A stretch of 50,174 bases of DNA from Gammaproteobacteria bacterium (lineage in GTDB: Bacteria; Pseudomonadota; Gammaproteobacteria; Tenderiales; Tenderiaceae). The notes below the pieces were generated by a model that searched no databases, had not been told where the DNA came from, and saw only the letters and a program-made list of their open reading frames with translations. Shown in pieces: positions 38,375 to 47,264 of this stretch (positions within the stretch are counted from its first letter, which is position 1; each line of letters begins with the position of its first letter). Location of the stretch: the NCBI GenBank assembly GCA_024277755.1, contig JAJRUN010000141.1, positions 1-50,174 of the forward strand, read 5' to 3'. Position numbers and translations under genes: made by a program.

Positions 38375-38685
38375 CGGTTTATCTCATTGTTATTATTGGT
38401 TCAGCAATGCGTTGGCAACGGTTGGCTCTGGATAAAGCGTTTCACAGATTCAGCTGCCTAGGCCCGTATGTCCATGAGTTATTGATGATTTAATGGACTG
38501 GCAAGAAGTGTAGCACAGCCTTTTTTTATTCGGGTAGCTGTTGAGTCGGTGTGGATAATGAAGGGATTTAAGCCATGCTGGCACCTGTCTGCCAGGGGTG
38601 AATAAAGGGCTTTCCGTGCTAGAATGCGCGCTATTCTTATTGGCTTGTTTAGGCTTGGCCCTGAAAATATTTGGATTGATGAAAC
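38375..38685. other. 311-base divergent spacer between usher-like gene and trpG
   Basis: No gene is supported here. It should hold the promoter of the minus-strand usher operon and that of trpGDC. An extended -10 element for trpG is listed separately; I found no convincing promoter for the minus strand. Confidence 0.5.
38617..38637 (+). promoter_or_regulatory. candidate extended -10 promoter for trpGDC with overlapping inverted repeat
   Basis: TGC (38617-38619) directly precedes TAGAAT (38620-38625), an extended -10 element about 60 bases before the trpG start; the -35 region is poor. Inverted arms AGAAT (38621-38625) and ATTCT (38633-38637) overlap it and could form an operator. The pattern is short and unproven. 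Confidence 0.35.
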
Positions 38686-39270
38686 ATGTTGTTGATGATC
38701 GATAATTACGACTCATTCACCTACAATCTGGTGCAGTACTTTGGTGAGTTGGGTGCAGAGGTGCAGGTTTATCGCAATGACCAGATTGGCATTGAGCAGA
38801 TAGAGGCGCTGGTACCACAACAGTTGGTTATTTCACCCGGGCCATGCACGCCCAACGAGGCTGGAATCTCGATTGATGCGATTAACCATTTTGCCGGCAA
38901 GCTGCCTATTCTTGGCGTTTGTCTGGGTCACCAGAGCATTGCCCAGGCCTTTGGTGGCAAGATTGTTCATGCCAAACAAGTCATGCATGGCAAGACCTCG
39001 ATGGCGAAGCACAACAATACCGGTGTCTTTAAAGGCCTGAGTAATCCGTTTGAGGTCACCCGTTACCACTCATTAGTGATTGAACAAGAGTCCCTGCCTG
39101 ATTGCCTCGATATCACCGCCTGGACAGAAACTGCCGAAGGCGGGATCGGTGAAATCATGGGCGTGCGTCACAAAGAGCTGGCGATCGAAGGTGTGCAGTT
39201 TCACCCTGAGTCTATCCTGACCCAGCATGGTCATGACATGTTGAAAAACTTTCTCGAACAAAAGGTCTGA
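38686..39270 (+). CDS. trpG: Anthranilate synthase component II (glutaminase)
   Basis: A 194-residue class I glutamine amidotransferase supplying ammonia to TrpE. Catalytic triad: Cys79 (GVCLGHQ), His173 and Glu175 ([10 protein letters not shown]). The N-terminus [20 protein letters not shown] is canonical. It could also serve p-aminobenzoate synthesis, as in other TrpG/PabA proteins. trpD follows after 12 bases. Confidence 0.97.
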   Translation: MLLMIDNYDSFTYNLVQYFGELGAEVQVYRNDQIGIEQIEALVPQQLVISPGPCTPNEAGISIDAINHFAGKLPILGVCLGHQSIAQAFGGKIVHAKQVMHGKTSMAKHNNTGVFKGLSNPFEVTRYHSLVIEQESLPDCLDITAWTETAEGGIGEIMGVRHKELAIEGVQFHPESILTQHGHDMLKNFLEQKV

Positions 39271-39282
39271 AGGAGTAAGCCC

Positions 39283-40305
39283 ATGGATATGCAAGCGGCA
39301 ATTCGTGCAGTGACTGATGGCAAAGATTTAACTGCCGATGAAATGAGCTCGGTGATGCGCCTGATGATGACTGGTGCAGCGACACAGGCTCAGATTGGTG
39401 GTTTTCTGATCGGCCTGCGTATGAAAGGGGAAACGGTGGACGAAATTACCGCTGCTGCTCAGGTGATGCGGGCACTGGCCACGCCGGTCAATGTTGTTGC
39501 TGATCACGTGGTTGATACTTGCGGCACGGGTGGTGATGCATCGGGTGCTTTTAATATCTCTACGGCTTCAGCTTTTGTTGTGGCCGCCGCCGGTGCCAAG
39601 GTGGCCAAACATGGAAACCGTTCTATTTCCAGTAAATCAGGCAGTGCCGATGTGCTTGAGGCCGCTGGCGTTAGCCTTGATCTGAATGCTGATCAGGTCG
39701 CCCGTTGTGTGGATGAAGTGGGTGTTGGTTTTATGTTTGCCCCCAAACATCATGGTGCCATGAAACATGCCATTGGCCCACGTAAAGAGATGGCAGTGCG
39801 TACCATCTTTAATGTGCTTGGGCCGTTGACCAACCCCGCCGGTGCGCCGAATCAGGTGCTGGGTGTTTTCAATGACGTATGGCTGCAGCCGTTGGCAGAG
39901 GTGTTGGAACGTTTAGGTAGTCAGCATGTGCTGGTGGTGCATTCAGAGGATGGTATGGATGAAATCAGTATTGGTGCGGCGACTCGGGTAGCCGAGCTGA
40001 AAGATGGCAAGATCAACTGCTACAGCATTACTCCCGAGCAGTTCGGTATACAGCGTGCTGATATCAAACAGATTGCCGTGGATGGTGCTGACGCCAGTTT
40101 GGCCATGATCAAAAGCGTTTTTGCCAATCAGGCAAGTCCGGCACGCGATATTGTTGTTTTGAATGCGGGGGCGGCTATTTATGCTGCTGGCCTGGCGGAT
40201 TCGCTGGAGGCGGGTGTGAGCAAGGCAGCGGATGTGATTGCCAGTGGTGGTGCCGCAGAGAAGATGGATGCATTGGTTTCCCTGAGTCAGCAATTAGCCG
40301 GATAG
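39283..40305 (+). CDS. trpD: Anthranilate phosphoribosyltransferase
   Basis: A 340-residue TrpD that joins PRPP to anthranilate. Seen: the PRPP/metal motif [47 protein letters not shown] and [18 protein letters not shown] lies just upstream of the ATG at 39283. Middle gene of trpGDC. Confidence 0.98.
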   Translation: MDMQAAIRAVTDGKDLTADEMSSVMRLMMTGAATQAQIGGFLIGLRMKGETVDEITAAAQVMRALATPVNVVADHVVDTCGTGGDASGAFNISTASAFVVAAAGAKVAKHGNRSISSKSGSADVLEAAGVSLDLNADQVARCVDEVGVGFMFAPKHHGAMKHAIGPRKEMAVRTIFNVLGPLTNPAGAPNQVLGVFNDVWLQPLAEVLERLGSQHVLVVHSEDGMDEISIGAATRVAELKDGKINCYSITPEQFGIQRADIKQIAVDGADASLAMIKSVFANQASPARDIVVLNAGAAIYAAGLADSLEAGVSKAADVIASGGAAEKMDALVSLSQQLAG

Positions 40306-40313
40306 AATTAAAG

Positions 40314-41108
40314 ATGAGTCAACCTGATATTTTGCAAAAGATCTTGCGTCGCAAGGTTGAGGAAGTCATCCAGCGCAGTTCAACGCTAAGCATGCGAGAC
40401 CTGGTCAAGCAGGTGGAATCTGTTGCGCCTGCGCGTGGTTTTGTGCGTGCTATTGAAAATAAAATTGCCCAAGGTGATGCCGCTGTTATTGCCGAGATTA
40501 AAAAGGCGTCTCCCAGTAAGGGCTTGCTGCGCGAAAACTTTAACCCGGCCGAGATTGCCTGCTCTTATGAAGAGGGGGGAGCTGCCTGTTTGTCCGTGCT
40601 GACCGATGTTGATTATTTTCAGGGCCATGAAGGTTATCTTGTACAGGCGCGTGCCGCCTGCAAACTGCCGGTAATCCGTAAGGATTTTATTATTGATCCC
40701 TACCAGGTCTACGAGGCCCGTGCCATGGGTGCCGATTGCATCCTGCTGATTGTTGCCGCCCTGGGTGAAACCATGTTGCTGGAGTTGAGCCAGCTGGCTG
40801 ATTCTCTGGGGATGGACGTCTTGATTGAAGTGCACGATGCCGCAGAGCTGGAGCGTGCCCTGAGTCTGCCGCTGAAGCTGATTGGTATCAATAATCGTAA
40901 TCTGCGTACCTTTGAAACCTCTTTGCAAACCACTATTGATCTATTGGCGGATATCGGCAGTGATCGCATTGTTGTCACCGAAAGTGGTATTCACAGTGTT
41001 GATGATGTGACGCTGATGCGTGAGCATCATGTGAATGCCTTTTTGGTGGGCGAGGCCTTTATGCGTGCAGATGACCCTGGGCAGCAGTTGAAATCTTTGT
41101 TTTTCTGA
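40314..41108 (+). CDS. trpC: Indole-3-glycerol-phosphate synthase
   Basis: A 264-residue TIM-barrel enzyme converting CdRP to indole-glycerol phosphate. Seen: [17 protein letters not shown] with the catalytic Lys/Glu, [47 protein letters not shown] and [10 protein letters not shown]. It is monofunctional, not fused to TrpF. It starts eight bases after trpD. No clear terminator follows. Confidence 0.97.
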   Translation: MSQPDILQKILRRKVEEVIQRSSTLSMRDLVKQVESVAPARGFVRAIENKIAQGDAAVIAEIKKASPSKGLLRENFNPAEIACSYEEGGAACLSVLTDVDYFQGHEGYLVQARAACKLPVIRKDFIIDPYQVYEARAMGADCILLIVAALGETMLLELSQLADSLGMDVLIEVHDAAELERALSLPLKLIGINNRNLRTFETSLQTTIDLLADIGSDRIVVTESGIHSVDDVTLMREHHVNAFLVGEAFMRADDPGQQLKSLFF

Positions 41109-41162
41109 CGCCAGGTCAATCTTTCTTAATCGGGCTGCTAAAGTAGATCTTCCCGTAGTCGA

Positions 41163-41220
41163 TAATTGAGTGCATAGCCCGTGATGTAAATTGGGCGAAA
41201 ATTCTGACTGCACTCAATTA
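41163..41220 (+). repeat. 12-base perfect inverted repeat next to a ribosome site
   Basis: TAATTGAGTGCA (41163-41174) is exactly complementary to TGCACTCAATTA (41209-41220). A nested GCCC/GGGC pair lies in the 34-base loop. The 3' arm ends directly before AAGGGAGC, the ribosome site of the next gene. A folded leader that influences translation is possible. Confidence 0.7.
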
Positions 41221-41232
41221 AAGGGAGCGCTC

Positions 41233-42537
41233 ATGCGTAAATCCACCCTGCTGAAGGCCATAGCGCCGACTCTGGTTTTATTCTCAACCCAAACGATGGC
41301 GCTGCCATTTCAGTCAATCGATCCGCGTTCGCTGGGTATGGGGGGCGTCGGTGTTGCCTCGGGCACCAGTGCCAATGCCTCTTTTATGAACCCGGCCTTG
41401 CTTGCTGCGGCACATAAAGACGAAGATTTTAGTCTTGAGTTTCTAGGCGGGGTGCGTATTCAGGATCCTGACAGTTTGATAGACGAGGTGGGCAACTATC
41501 AAAATAATGATCTTGAATCCCAATTGACAGACGCCATCAATAGGTTTAATCAGATTAACAGCAGTTCTATCACCAGTCCGCAGCAACTGGCCGCGTCTGC
41601 CCAGGCTGTGGGCGATGCAGCCGATATCATTCTGGAACAGTTGAATAAGTTCACCAATAAGCCCCTTCAGGGTGAAGCGTTTGGTGGCATGGTGATCGGT
41701 GTTCCCAGTAAAAAAATTGGCGTCGCACTCGCGATTAATGCCTATCTTGTGGGCGGTGGCAATGCCGACTTTACCAGTGCTGACAACAGCTTGGTTCAAA
41801 GCGTGATTGACGATGCGATTGCCACTGCCGATGGTTCAGATCCAACGGCATTGATTAATAATACGGTTGTTGCTGACCAGATTTCAGGTGCCGGAAATGT
41901 GGTTGATAAGTTGACCTCCGCAGTGGAGGCGCGTGGCGCTGCTATTGTCGAGATTGGGCTGTCTTTGGCGCGTGAGGTCAATATTGCTGGGCATGATGTG
42001 GCCATTGGGATTACGCCAAAATATGTGGCATTGGAAACCTTCGATTACCGTGTCGACATAAATACAGCCGAGTTTGATGCAAACCAGGGCCTGAAAGAGT
42101 TTTCTAGTTTCAATTTTGATATGGGGGTGGCCAAAGATTTTGGCAATGGCTGGAAGGCAGGGCTGGTGGCAAAAAATTTACTTTCCAAGAAGTATAAAAC
42201 AGTCCAGGGAAATACCATTAGGGTTGATCCCCAGTTGCGTATTGGCGCTTCACGACGCAATGATTGGTTGACGCTAGCGGCTGATTTGGATCTGATTGAA
42301 AATGAACCGGCGGGATTTGAATCCAAGTCACAGTATCTTGGTCTGGGTGCTGAGCTGGATCTGTTTGACTGGGTGCAGTTGCGTGCTGGTTATCGGCATA
42401 ACCTGAGTGACTCGGCCGCCAGTGTTCCAACGCTTGGGTTTGGTTTGTCGCCCTTTGGTGTTCATGCCGATTTGGCCTTGGCGGGGGATGCCAGCAATGA
42501 TATTGCGGTTTCATTTCAACTGGGATTTCGCTTCTAG
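41233..42537 (+). CDS. TraF_2-like outer-membrane beta-barrel, copy 1
   Basis: A 434-residue exported protein with a signal peptide (cut near QTMA-LPF). The mature N-terminus has RSLGMGGVGVASGTSANASF and then MNPALLA, the pattern of the conjugal-transfer TraF_2 (PF13729) group, which resembles FadL/PorV barrels. Alternating beta strands and the C-terminal LGFRF (ending in Phe) suggest an outer-membrane barrel. The ATG at 41233 follows AAGGGAGC. It is the first of three tandem paralogues; shared motifs include GITPK and QYLGLGAEL. The name 'TraF' does not imply conjugation here; no transfer genes are present. Confidence 0.75.
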   Translation: MRKSTLLKAIAPTLVLFSTQTMALPFQSIDPRSLGMGGVGVASGTSANASFMNPALLAAAHKDEDFSLEFLGGVRIQDPDSLIDEVGNYQNNDLESQLTDAINRFNQINSSSITSPQQLAASAQAVGDAADIILEQLNKFTNKPLQGEAFGGMVIGVPSKKIGVALAINAYLVGGGNADFTSADNSLVQSVIDDAIATADGSDPTALINNTVVADQISGAGNVVDKLTSAVEARGAAIVEIGLSLAREVNIAGHDVAIGITPKYVALETFDYRVDINTAEFDANQGLKEFSSFNFDMGVAKDFGNGWKAGLVAKNLLSKKYKTVQGNTIRVDPQLRIGASRRNDWLTLAADLDLIENEPAGFESKSQYLGLGAELDLFDWVQLRAGYRHNLSDSAASVPTLGFGLSPFGVHADLALAGDASNDIAVSFQLGFRF

Positions 42538-42567
42538 TCATCGAAACAGAAAAAACGGTTTGAACAT

Positions 42568-42597
42568 AAGCCCCGCCAGTAATGGCGGGGCTTTTTT
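42568..42597 (+). terminator. rho-independent terminator after TraF_2 copy 1
   Basis: AAGCCCCGCCA (42568-42578) pairs perfectly with TGGCGGGGCTT (42583-42593), loop GTAA, then TTTT. Copies 1 and 2 are thus probably separate transcripts. Confidence 0.93.
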
Positions 42598-42696
42598 ATT
42601 TTGCTGAGATAGTCAGCAGCGTTTTGGGTAAACTTATATGCCGATTGATTCAACGGTGGATCAATAGGTTCGTAATTTAAATAGAAGGTGTTGTGA

Positions 42697-44073
42697 ATGA
42701 TTAGGAAAACATCGCTGATGGGGTGCGTATCGCCGGCCCTGGCATTGTTGATTTCCATGCCTGCGCAGGCTTTACCATCCCAGTCGCTGTCGCCGCGTAT
42801 TCTGGCGATGGGAGGTGTTGGCGTTGCTGCCGGTGATGAGACTGCTGCGGCTCTGATTAATCCAGCCTTGCTTGCTGCTGGTTCTGACTTTGAAGGGTTT
42901 CGTGTTGTTTTACCTGTATTGGGGCAGCGCTTTAGTGATCCCGATGGTTTGCTCAATAGAGTGGATCGTTATCAGGCCGCCAGGCTTGAAACAGGTTTGG
43001 ATGATGCTGTTATTGCCTACGCTGACCTTGGTGCGAGTAATGTCAGAATTATTGATGCCACTGAAAAGGTATTGGAAGTAAAAGAGGCGGCCCAGCGTGT
43101 TGCTGATGTATCGCAACAGATGCTGGATCAGCTGCAGCTGATTGTTGGCAGACCTGTGGTGGGCGAATTTCTGAGTGCCGCAACAATACGGATTCCTAAT
43201 AAAAGGCTTGCTGTCTCACTGGTCATGACTAATCGTGTGGTGGCGGGTGGGGTGTTTGAGTTTAGTGACGAAGTTTTTCTCCAAGGGCTTGTTGATGCAG
43301 CCTCTACGACTACAAAAGCTATTGATCAGGATCAGCTTGACGCGCTTGAAAAAAACCAGGCGATTGCGGGTCAGTTATTTGTCGAAGAAGATGAAGAGCC
43401 AGTTAAGGCGATAGAAAGTTTACGCTCAAATTTGAGTGCGCGTGGTGCAATTGTTTCTGAGGTCGGTGTGGTGTTTTCGCGTGAGTTTGTTGTGGCAGGC
43501 TATGATATTGCGGTGGGAATTACGCCCAAACTGGTAAAGGTAAAGACTTTTGACTATGCGTTGGGGATAAGCACAGCCAGTTTTGATTCTGATTTGGGGC
43601 AGCGGGAATACACAAATTTCAATATTGATATTGGTCTGGCAAAAGACTTTGGTAATGGGTGGCGAACCGGGCTTGCGGTTAATAATCTGTTTGGAAAACG
43701 CTATGACACGCGTCCTTATTCTACGGTTTCAGGGCTGACACCTGCCTCGGCGACGATCAAAGTTGATCCTCAGGTACGTCTGGGTGTTTCGCATAGCAGT
43801 GAGTGGCTTGTGGTGGCGGCTGACCTGGATGTGACGGAAAATGACGCGGCGGGTTTTGAACCCAGTACTCAGTACCTGGGTTTGGGGGCCGAGTTGGGGC
43901 TGTCAGGCTGGGGGCGGTGGCGTGCCGGTTATCGCCACAATCTGCATAATTCAGATGCGGGTATGCCAACGCTGGGGGTTGGTTTTTCACCCTTTGGTGT
44001 GCAGATTGATGTGGCGATTGCCGATAATGGTGACGAGGAGTTGTTTTCATTCCAGCTGGGGTTTAATTTCTAA
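42697..44073 (+). CDS. TraF_2-like outer-membrane beta-barrel, copy 2
   Basis: A 458-residue paralogue of the preceding gene: signal peptide to about AQA-LPS, RILAMGGVGVAAGDETAAAL then INPALLA, GYDIAVGITPK near the middle, QYLGLGAELGLSGWG and RAGYRHNLHNS late, and a terminal LGFNF. AGAAGGTG precedes the ATG. The middle regions diverge from copies 1 and 3, suggesting different loops. Confidence 0.74.
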   Translation: MIRKTSLMGCVSPALALLISMPAQALPSQSLSPRILAMGGVGVAAGDETAAALINPALLAAGSDFEGFRVVLPVLGQRFSDPDGLLNRVDRYQAARLETGLDDAVIAYADLGASNVRIIDATEKVLEVKEAAQRVADVSQQMLDQLQLIVGRPVVGEFLSAATIRIPNKRLAVSLVMTNRVVAGGVFEFSDEVFLQGLVDAASTTTKAIDQDQLDALEKNQAIAGQLFVEEDEEPVKAIESLRSNLSARGAIVSEVGVVFSREFVVAGYDIAVGITPKLVKVKTFDYALGISTASFDSDLGQREYTNFNIDIGLAKDFGNGWRTGLAVNNLFGKRYDTRPYSTVSGLTPASATIKVDPQVRLGVSHSSEWLVVAADLDVTENDAAGFEPSTQYLGLGAELGLSGWGRWRAGYRHNLHNSDAGMPTLGVGFSPFGVQIDVAIADNGDEELFSFQLGFNF

Positions 44074-44103
44074 CCAATCAATTTGGCCGGTTATTTTTTA
44101 AAT

Positions 44104-44128
44104 AAGCCTTGTCACTGCGACAGGGCTT
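44104..44128 (+). terminator. possible weak terminator after TraF_2 copy 2
   Basis: AAGCCTTGTC (44104-44113) pairs with GACAGGGCTT (44119-44128) with one G-T pair and a five-base loop. The T-run after it is broken (AATTGTTT), so termination may be partial. Confidence 0.4.
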
Positions 44129-44242
44129 AATTGTTTCTGCGGGATTGATATGGGGATTTGGGTTAAAATCCCGGGGATGAATATGAGTGCTTTAAAGCAG
44201 ACGCCGGCGGGCTGTGAAAACCAAAATAAGGGAAACGGATGC

Positions 44243-45523
44243 ATGGGCAGGAAATCGTTGCAGTTAGGTAGCCTGTTTGCGTTGGCGTTGTTTTCTGCGC
44301 CACTGCTGGCTATGCCGTTTGCGCCGATTGAGCCGGTTTCATATGCCTTGGGTGGAACTGGCGTTTCTTCAGCTTCAAGTTCGAATGCCGGTTTTTTTAA
44401 CCCGGCTATGCTGGCAGTGAATGCGGGAGAAAAGGCAGAATTACTGCCGACTGCAGTGCTTGGCTCGCGCTATTTTGATCGACAAAATGTATTGGACTCT
44501 GTCTACAGCTATCAGGGCGTTGGTGTTGAACCGTCCTATGATGAGGCGTTGGCTGATTTCAATGCTGGGAACTATGTTGCTGATGACCCCGCGCAGTCCA
44601 GGGCGCTGATTGCCGCAGCGGCAGGGGGGATACGCAGTCGTTTTCCAGTGATGGCGGATAAGACGATGCAGCAGGAATATATGATGGCGCTGGTGGTGGC
44701 GATTCCACACGATAAATTTAATATGAGTTTTAGTCTCAGCAGAAAGATGTTGGGTGGTGCCTTGGTGGATATTGCTGAAAATGATTTAACCGAGCTGGAC
44801 AGAATGGTTGAAGAGGCGGGAAATGGAGAGCTGTTGAGCTCTGAGTTTGCCATCGATCCGGATACGGGTGTCAGCAGTGGTTTATTTGGTTCTGCTGATT
44901 TTGCCTCGCGATTTCGTGGTCGGGGCTTGAGTACTACTGAATTTGGTTTGTCTGTCGCGGGAAATCACACGGTTGCCGGGCATGATATTGCTATTGGCAT
45001 TACGCCAAAGCTTATTTTGGCAACCAGTTTTGATTATGCCAAATCAATTGGTTCGGCTGATTTTGAGACCGATTTGGGGCGTAAAAATAATTTCGCCTTT
45101 GATGTGGATCTCGGCGCTGCCAAGTCTTACGGTAATGGCTGGCGTGCCGGTGTGGCAATTAAAAACCTCATTGGCCAGAAATACAAGACCCGTCTGGGTA
45201 ATAAAATAAAGGTCAGGCCACAGGTGAGGGTTGGAGTGTCCCATGCAATGAAGTGGGTCGCTGTGGCTGTGGACCTGGATTTAAACAAAAGTAAATCGCT
45301 GGGGTTTGATTCGGAAACCCAGTATCTGGGGCTTGGCGCAGAATTAAATGTGTTTGATATGAGCACGGTTCGCATCGGCTATCGTTCTAACCTGAGTGAT
45401 GCGAGCACCAGTGTTGCGACAGTGGGTTTTGGTATGAAAATTTATGGGGTGCAGTTTGATCTGGCCGCGGGTGCCAATGAAGATGAGATTGATCTTGCTG
45501 CATCGGCGGCATATCGGTTTTAG
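44243..45523 (+). CDS. TraF_2-like outer-membrane beta-barrel, copy 3
   Basis: A 426-residue third paralogue: signal peptide to about LLA-MPF, SYALGGTGVSSASSSNAGFF and NPAMLA, GHDIAIGITPK, TQYLGLGAELNVFDMS, then RIGYRSNLSDA and a terminal AAYRF. The ATG at 44243 follows AAGGGA with nine bases' spacing; an upstream frame from 44150 would add a stretch without signal-peptide character. It converges with crp. Confidence 0.74.
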   Translation: MGRKSLQLGSLFALALFSAPLLAMPFAPIEPVSYALGGTGVSSASSSNAGFFNPAMLAVNAGEKAELLPTAVLGSRYFDRQNVLDSVYSYQGVGVEPSYDEALADFNAGNYVADDPAQSRALIAAAAGGIRSRFPVMADKTMQQEYMMALVVAIPHDKFNMSFSLSRKMLGGALVDIAENDLTELDRMVEEAGNGELLSSEFAIDPDTGVSSGLFGSADFASRFRGRGLSTTEFGLSVAGNHTVAGHDIAIGITPKLILATSFDYAKSIGSADFETDLGRKNNFAFDVDLGAAKSYGNGWRAGVAIKNLIGQKYKTRLGNKIKVRPQVRVGVSHAMKWVAVAVDLDLNKSKSLGFDSETQYLGLGAELNVFDMSTVRIGYRSNLSDASTSVATVGFGMKIYGVQFDLAAGANEDEIDLAASAAYRF

Positions 45524-45539
45524 TCCGTGTAGAAAGTGT

Positions 45540-46181
45540 TTAACGGGTGCCGAAGACGACGATTGTTTTGCCTTTGGCTGTAATGAGATTCTGTTGTTCC
45601 AGGCTTTTTAATACCCTGCCAACCATCTCGCGCGAGCAGCCAACAATGCGAGCCAGTTCCTGACGGGTGATCTTGATCTGCATGCCGTCCGGATGGGTGA
45701 TGGCATCAGGTTGCTGGCACAGGTCGAGCAGGGTTTTGGCAACCCGGCCACTCACATCCATAAAAGCCAGGCGCGTGGCCATGTCAGAGGTGCGGCGCAG
45801 GCGCAATGCCATTTGTGAGGCCATCTGAAAGATAATTTCGGTATGCTCCTTGGCCACCTGACGAAAGCGTTCGTAGCTGATCTCGGCGACCTCGCACTCG
45901 CCGCGGGCGCGAATCCAGGCGCTGCGCTCGGGGGTATCACTAAACAGACCCATTTCACCGAAAAAATCACCGGCGTTGAGGTAGGCCAGCACCATTTCAT
46001 TACCGTCATCATCTTCCGACACCACGCTAACCGAGCCGGTGGTGATGTAATACAGTGAGTCCGGTTTATCGCGACCGTGAATGATGAGGCTTTTATTGGC
46101 ATAGCCGCGTCGGTGGCAGTGAGTCAAAAAACTTTCAATTGCTGGATTGGTCTTTGGTTTGTTCGTTTTCGCTAATATCAC
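45540..46181 (-). CDS. crp: CRP/Vfr-type cAMP-responsive regulator
   Basis: A 213-residue CRP-family regulator very like Pseudomonas Vfr. The N-terminal domain has the cyclic-nucleotide pocket ([14 protein letters not shown] and [19 protein letters not shown]) and a central dimer helix. The helix-turn-helix is [18 protein letters not shown], and the end is [11 protein letters not shown]. The start is a GTG preceded by AGGTG seven bases upstream. The gene is divergent from an OsmC-family gene, as crp-yhfA is in E. coli, and near trpC as vfr is in P. aeruginosa. It would control cAMP-responsive genes; no CRP site was located by eye. Confidence 0.93.
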   Translation of the reverse strand: MILAKTNKPKTNPAIESFLTHCHRRGYANKSLIIHGRDKPDSLYYITTGSVSVVSEDDDGNEMVLAYLNAGDFFGEMGLFSDTPERSAWIRARGECEVAEISYERFRQVAKEHTEIIFQMASQMALRLRRTSDMATRLAFMDVSGRVAKTLLDLCQQPDAITHPDGMQIKITRQELARIVGCSREMVGRVLKSLEQQNLITAKGKTIVVFGTR

Positions 46182-46351
46182 TTCAGCGCACCTCTATTAA
46201 TTGATTGTCGATTCTGCATAACCTGATAAGCACTGCCATAAGGTGGTTTGCGCAGAAGGGCTGATAGCTCTTGTCATTAGTATCGGCCAGTAGGGGCTTG
46301 TTGATGAGTTATCATACGGAATATCTGAAATTTAGAGCCAGGGAGTAGACA

Positions 46352-46783
46352 ATGAAGGCACGAATCAAGTGGGTGGAAAACGCCATGTTTGTCGCTGAGT
46401 CCGGCAGCGGTCATGCGGTGGTTATCGATGGCCCGCCTGATGGCGGTGGTCGCAATATGGGCGTGCGGCCGATGGAGTTGCTGTTGATGGGCACGGGTGC
46501 CTGTAGCGCCTACGATGTGTTGTTGATCTTGCGCAAGGGGCGTCACCAGGTGGCGGATTGTGTCTGTGAGGTTTCGGCTGAGCGTGCTGACGAGGTGCCG
46601 TCGGTATTCACCAAAATTCACCTTCACTTTATCGTCAGTGGCGATGGTCTGAAGGAAAATGTGGTTAAGCGGGCAGTGAAGTTATCGGCTGAAAAATACT
46701 GCTCTGCCTCCATTATGCTGGGTAAGACGGCTGAGATCAGCCATGATTTTGAAATTATCTCAGCGCCGGGAGATGGGGTGTGA
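46352..46783 (+). CDS. OsmC-family protein (YhfA-like)
   Basis: A 143-residue OsmC/Ohr-fold protein of the YhfA type. Two cysteines in the expected redox positions are seen (GTGACSAYDVLLILRKG and EKYCSASIML). OsmC/Ohr proteins reduce peroxides, but the YhfA group has no settled function. It is divergent from crp, which matches crp-yhfA in enterics. CCAGGGAGT lies upstream of the ATG. Its stop overlaps the VOC gene (GTGA). Confidence 0.88.
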   Translation: MKARIKWVENAMFVAESGSGHAVVIDGPPDGGGRNMGVRPMELLLMGTGACSAYDVLLILRKGRHQVADCVCEVSAERADEVPSVFTKIHLHFIVSGDGLKENVVKRAVKLSAEKYCSASIMLGKTAEISHDFEIISAPGDGV

Positions 46784-47178
46784 TTAAGCCAAAACCCACC
46801 TCAGGCATGCGTCATGTGGCCTTGTTTGTCAGTGACCTTGAGGCCTGTGAACAGTTTTATGTCGAGCTGTTGGGTATGAAAGTGGAATGGCGTCCCGACC
46901 CGGATAATGTTTATCTGTGTTCCGGTAATGACAACCTGGCTTTGCACCGGGCACCACAAGACTATGATATGTCAGGTGATCAAACGCTGGATCACATAGG
47001 CTTCATCATTGATGACATTGATCAGGTCAGTGTCTGGTTCGACTTTTTGCGTGGTCATGACGTTACAATGAAGACCGAGCCGCGCACCCACCGTGACGGC
47101 GCCCGTAGCTTCTATTGTTGTGACCCGGGTGGCAATACGGTGCAGATGATTCACCATCCACCCATCGTGCAAAAATAA
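46780..47178 (+). CDS. VOC-superfamily (glyoxalase-like) protein
   Basis: A 132-residue protein with two beta-alpha-beta-beta-beta modules: RHVALFVSDLEACEQFYVEL, LDHIGFIIDDIDQVSVWFDF and FYCCDPGGNTVQMIHH. His residues in RHVAL and LDHIGF could bind metal, but the usual last-strand Glu is replaced, so enzyme activity is uncertain. It is translationally coupled to the OsmC-family gene by a GTGA overlap, which suggests a shared role. Confidence 0.82.
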   Translation: MIKPKPTSGMRHVALFVSDLEACEQFYVELLGMKVEWRPDPDNVYLCSGNDNLALHRAPQDYDMSGDQTLDHIGFIIDDIDQVSVWFDFLRGHDVTMKTEPRTHRDGARSFYCCDPGGNTVQMIHHPPIVQK

Positions 47179-47196
47179 CTGCCAAAATCAGGAGAA

Positions 47197-47253
47197 ATGA
47201 TAGATAATTCGCGTTTTTCCCGGTGGCCAAGCCAAGGGTATTGGATAGATTAG
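47197..47253 (+). CDS. possible 18-residue leader peptide upstream of speD
   Basis: A short frame ([18 protein letters not shown]) opens at ATG 47197, two bases after AGGAG (47190-47194), and its TAG (47251-47253) overlaps the speD ribosome site AGGAGG (47252-47257). Such an arrangement could couple or regulate speD translation. The start spacing is short and the frame could occur by chance. Confidence 0.3.
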   Translation: MIDNSRFSRWPSQGYWID

Positions 47254-47264
47254 GAGGGTGTTTC

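Noticed and set aside
41233..45523. Conjugation locus, because the three genes match a family named TraF.
   Set aside because: No other transfer genes, relaxase or origin are present; the family name is historical and the proteins look like outer-membrane barrels.
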